Assembly (NCBI GenBank): GCA_012517635.1
Contig: JAAYUP010000341.1
Location: 1 to 5,039 of the forward strand
Length of the DNA: 5,039 nucleotides
Direction: 5' to 3'
Source of the DNA: Candidatus Atribacter alterifermentans
GTDB lineage: Bacteria; Atribacterota; Atribacteria; Atribacterales; Atribacteraceae
Both the position numbers and the translations under genes were made by a program. The notes beneath the pieces are model-generated. The model did no database searches and was not told the origin of the DNA. It worked only from the letters and a program-made list of their open reading frames with translations. Of this stretch, positions 4,997 through 5,039 are shown piece after piece; position 1 is the first letter of the stretch, and every line of letters begins with the position of its first letter.

Positions 4997-5021
4997 TGTA
5001 GCGACATGCCATGGCATGTCG
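4997..5021 (+). repeat. REP-like unit C (TGTAG tag plus 20-bp palindrome)
   Basis: TGTAG (4997-5001) is followed directly by CGACATGCCATGGCATGTCG (5002-5021), a perfect 20-bp palindrome without a loop. The tag, core length and orientation match unit B, six bases away, but the stem sequence is unrelated. This suggests a second subfamily of the same kind of repeat. Confidence 0.62.
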
Positions 5022-5039
5022 AATCCTTTGATTTTCATC

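Noticed and set aside
4928..5021. CRISPR array
   Set aside because: The units are palindromic, differ in sequence and orientation, and have no regular spacers, so this is a hairpin repeat cluster and not a CRISPR.
4940..5038. Minus-strand 32-codon frame starting at ATG 5038
   Set aside because: It runs almost entirely through the three repeat units and has no ribosome site visible within the window. It is best read as a spurious frame made by the repeats.

Overview
This is a stretch of ordinary bacterial chromosome, AT-rich and densely packed, with every confident gene on the minus strand. In transcription order (high to low coordinates) it holds the membrane protease FtsH, a FlK-like hotdog thioesterase, a TrkA/KtrA-type RCK protein, a DUF89 metal-dependent phosphatase and a NUDIX hydrolase. 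A cut-off start of a further minus-strand gene may lie at the left edge. The host cannot be named from this sequence alone. Strong Shine-Dalgarno sites, a GTG start, base composition and the gene set fit an anaerobic, Firmicutes-, Thermotogota- or Atribacterota-like bacterium; that is inference.

Right edge (4858-5039): no convincing gene. It holds three short stem-loop units. Each is a TGTAG tag followed directly by a 20-nt near-palindrome: one unit on the minus strand and two on the plus strand. This is the architecture of REP elements (GTAG tag plus hairpin) moved by RAYT/TnpA-REP transposases. Next to it lies a 13-codon leader ORF with its own strong ribosome binding site. Its TAA stop abuts the GTG start of ftsH.

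Centre (897-4815): a tightly packed, probably co-transcribed block. ftsH and the thioesterase overlap as ATGA. A 54-nt gap follows, then the RCK gene, whose stop overlaps the DUF89 start as TAATG. FtsH degrades unassembled or regulatory membrane proteins. The RCK protein should gate a potassium transporter whose membrane subunit is not in this window. The thioesterase and the DUF89 phosphatase look like metabolite-repair enzymes (hydrolysis of unwanted acyl-CoAs and of damaged phosphometabolites). A stress or housekeeping theme is plausible but inferred.

Left part (1-896): a 324-nt intergenic region (573-896) has a good sigma-70-type promoter for the NUDIX gene. It also has, facing the other way, a possible plus-strand promoter and three T-tailed hairpins. 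The NUDIX gene most likely starts at an internal GTG (536) with a strong ribosome binding site, not at the ATG at 572. Nothing here is a clear new defence or mobile system. The most interesting items are the REP-like cluster and the leader ORF fused head-to-tail to ftsH.
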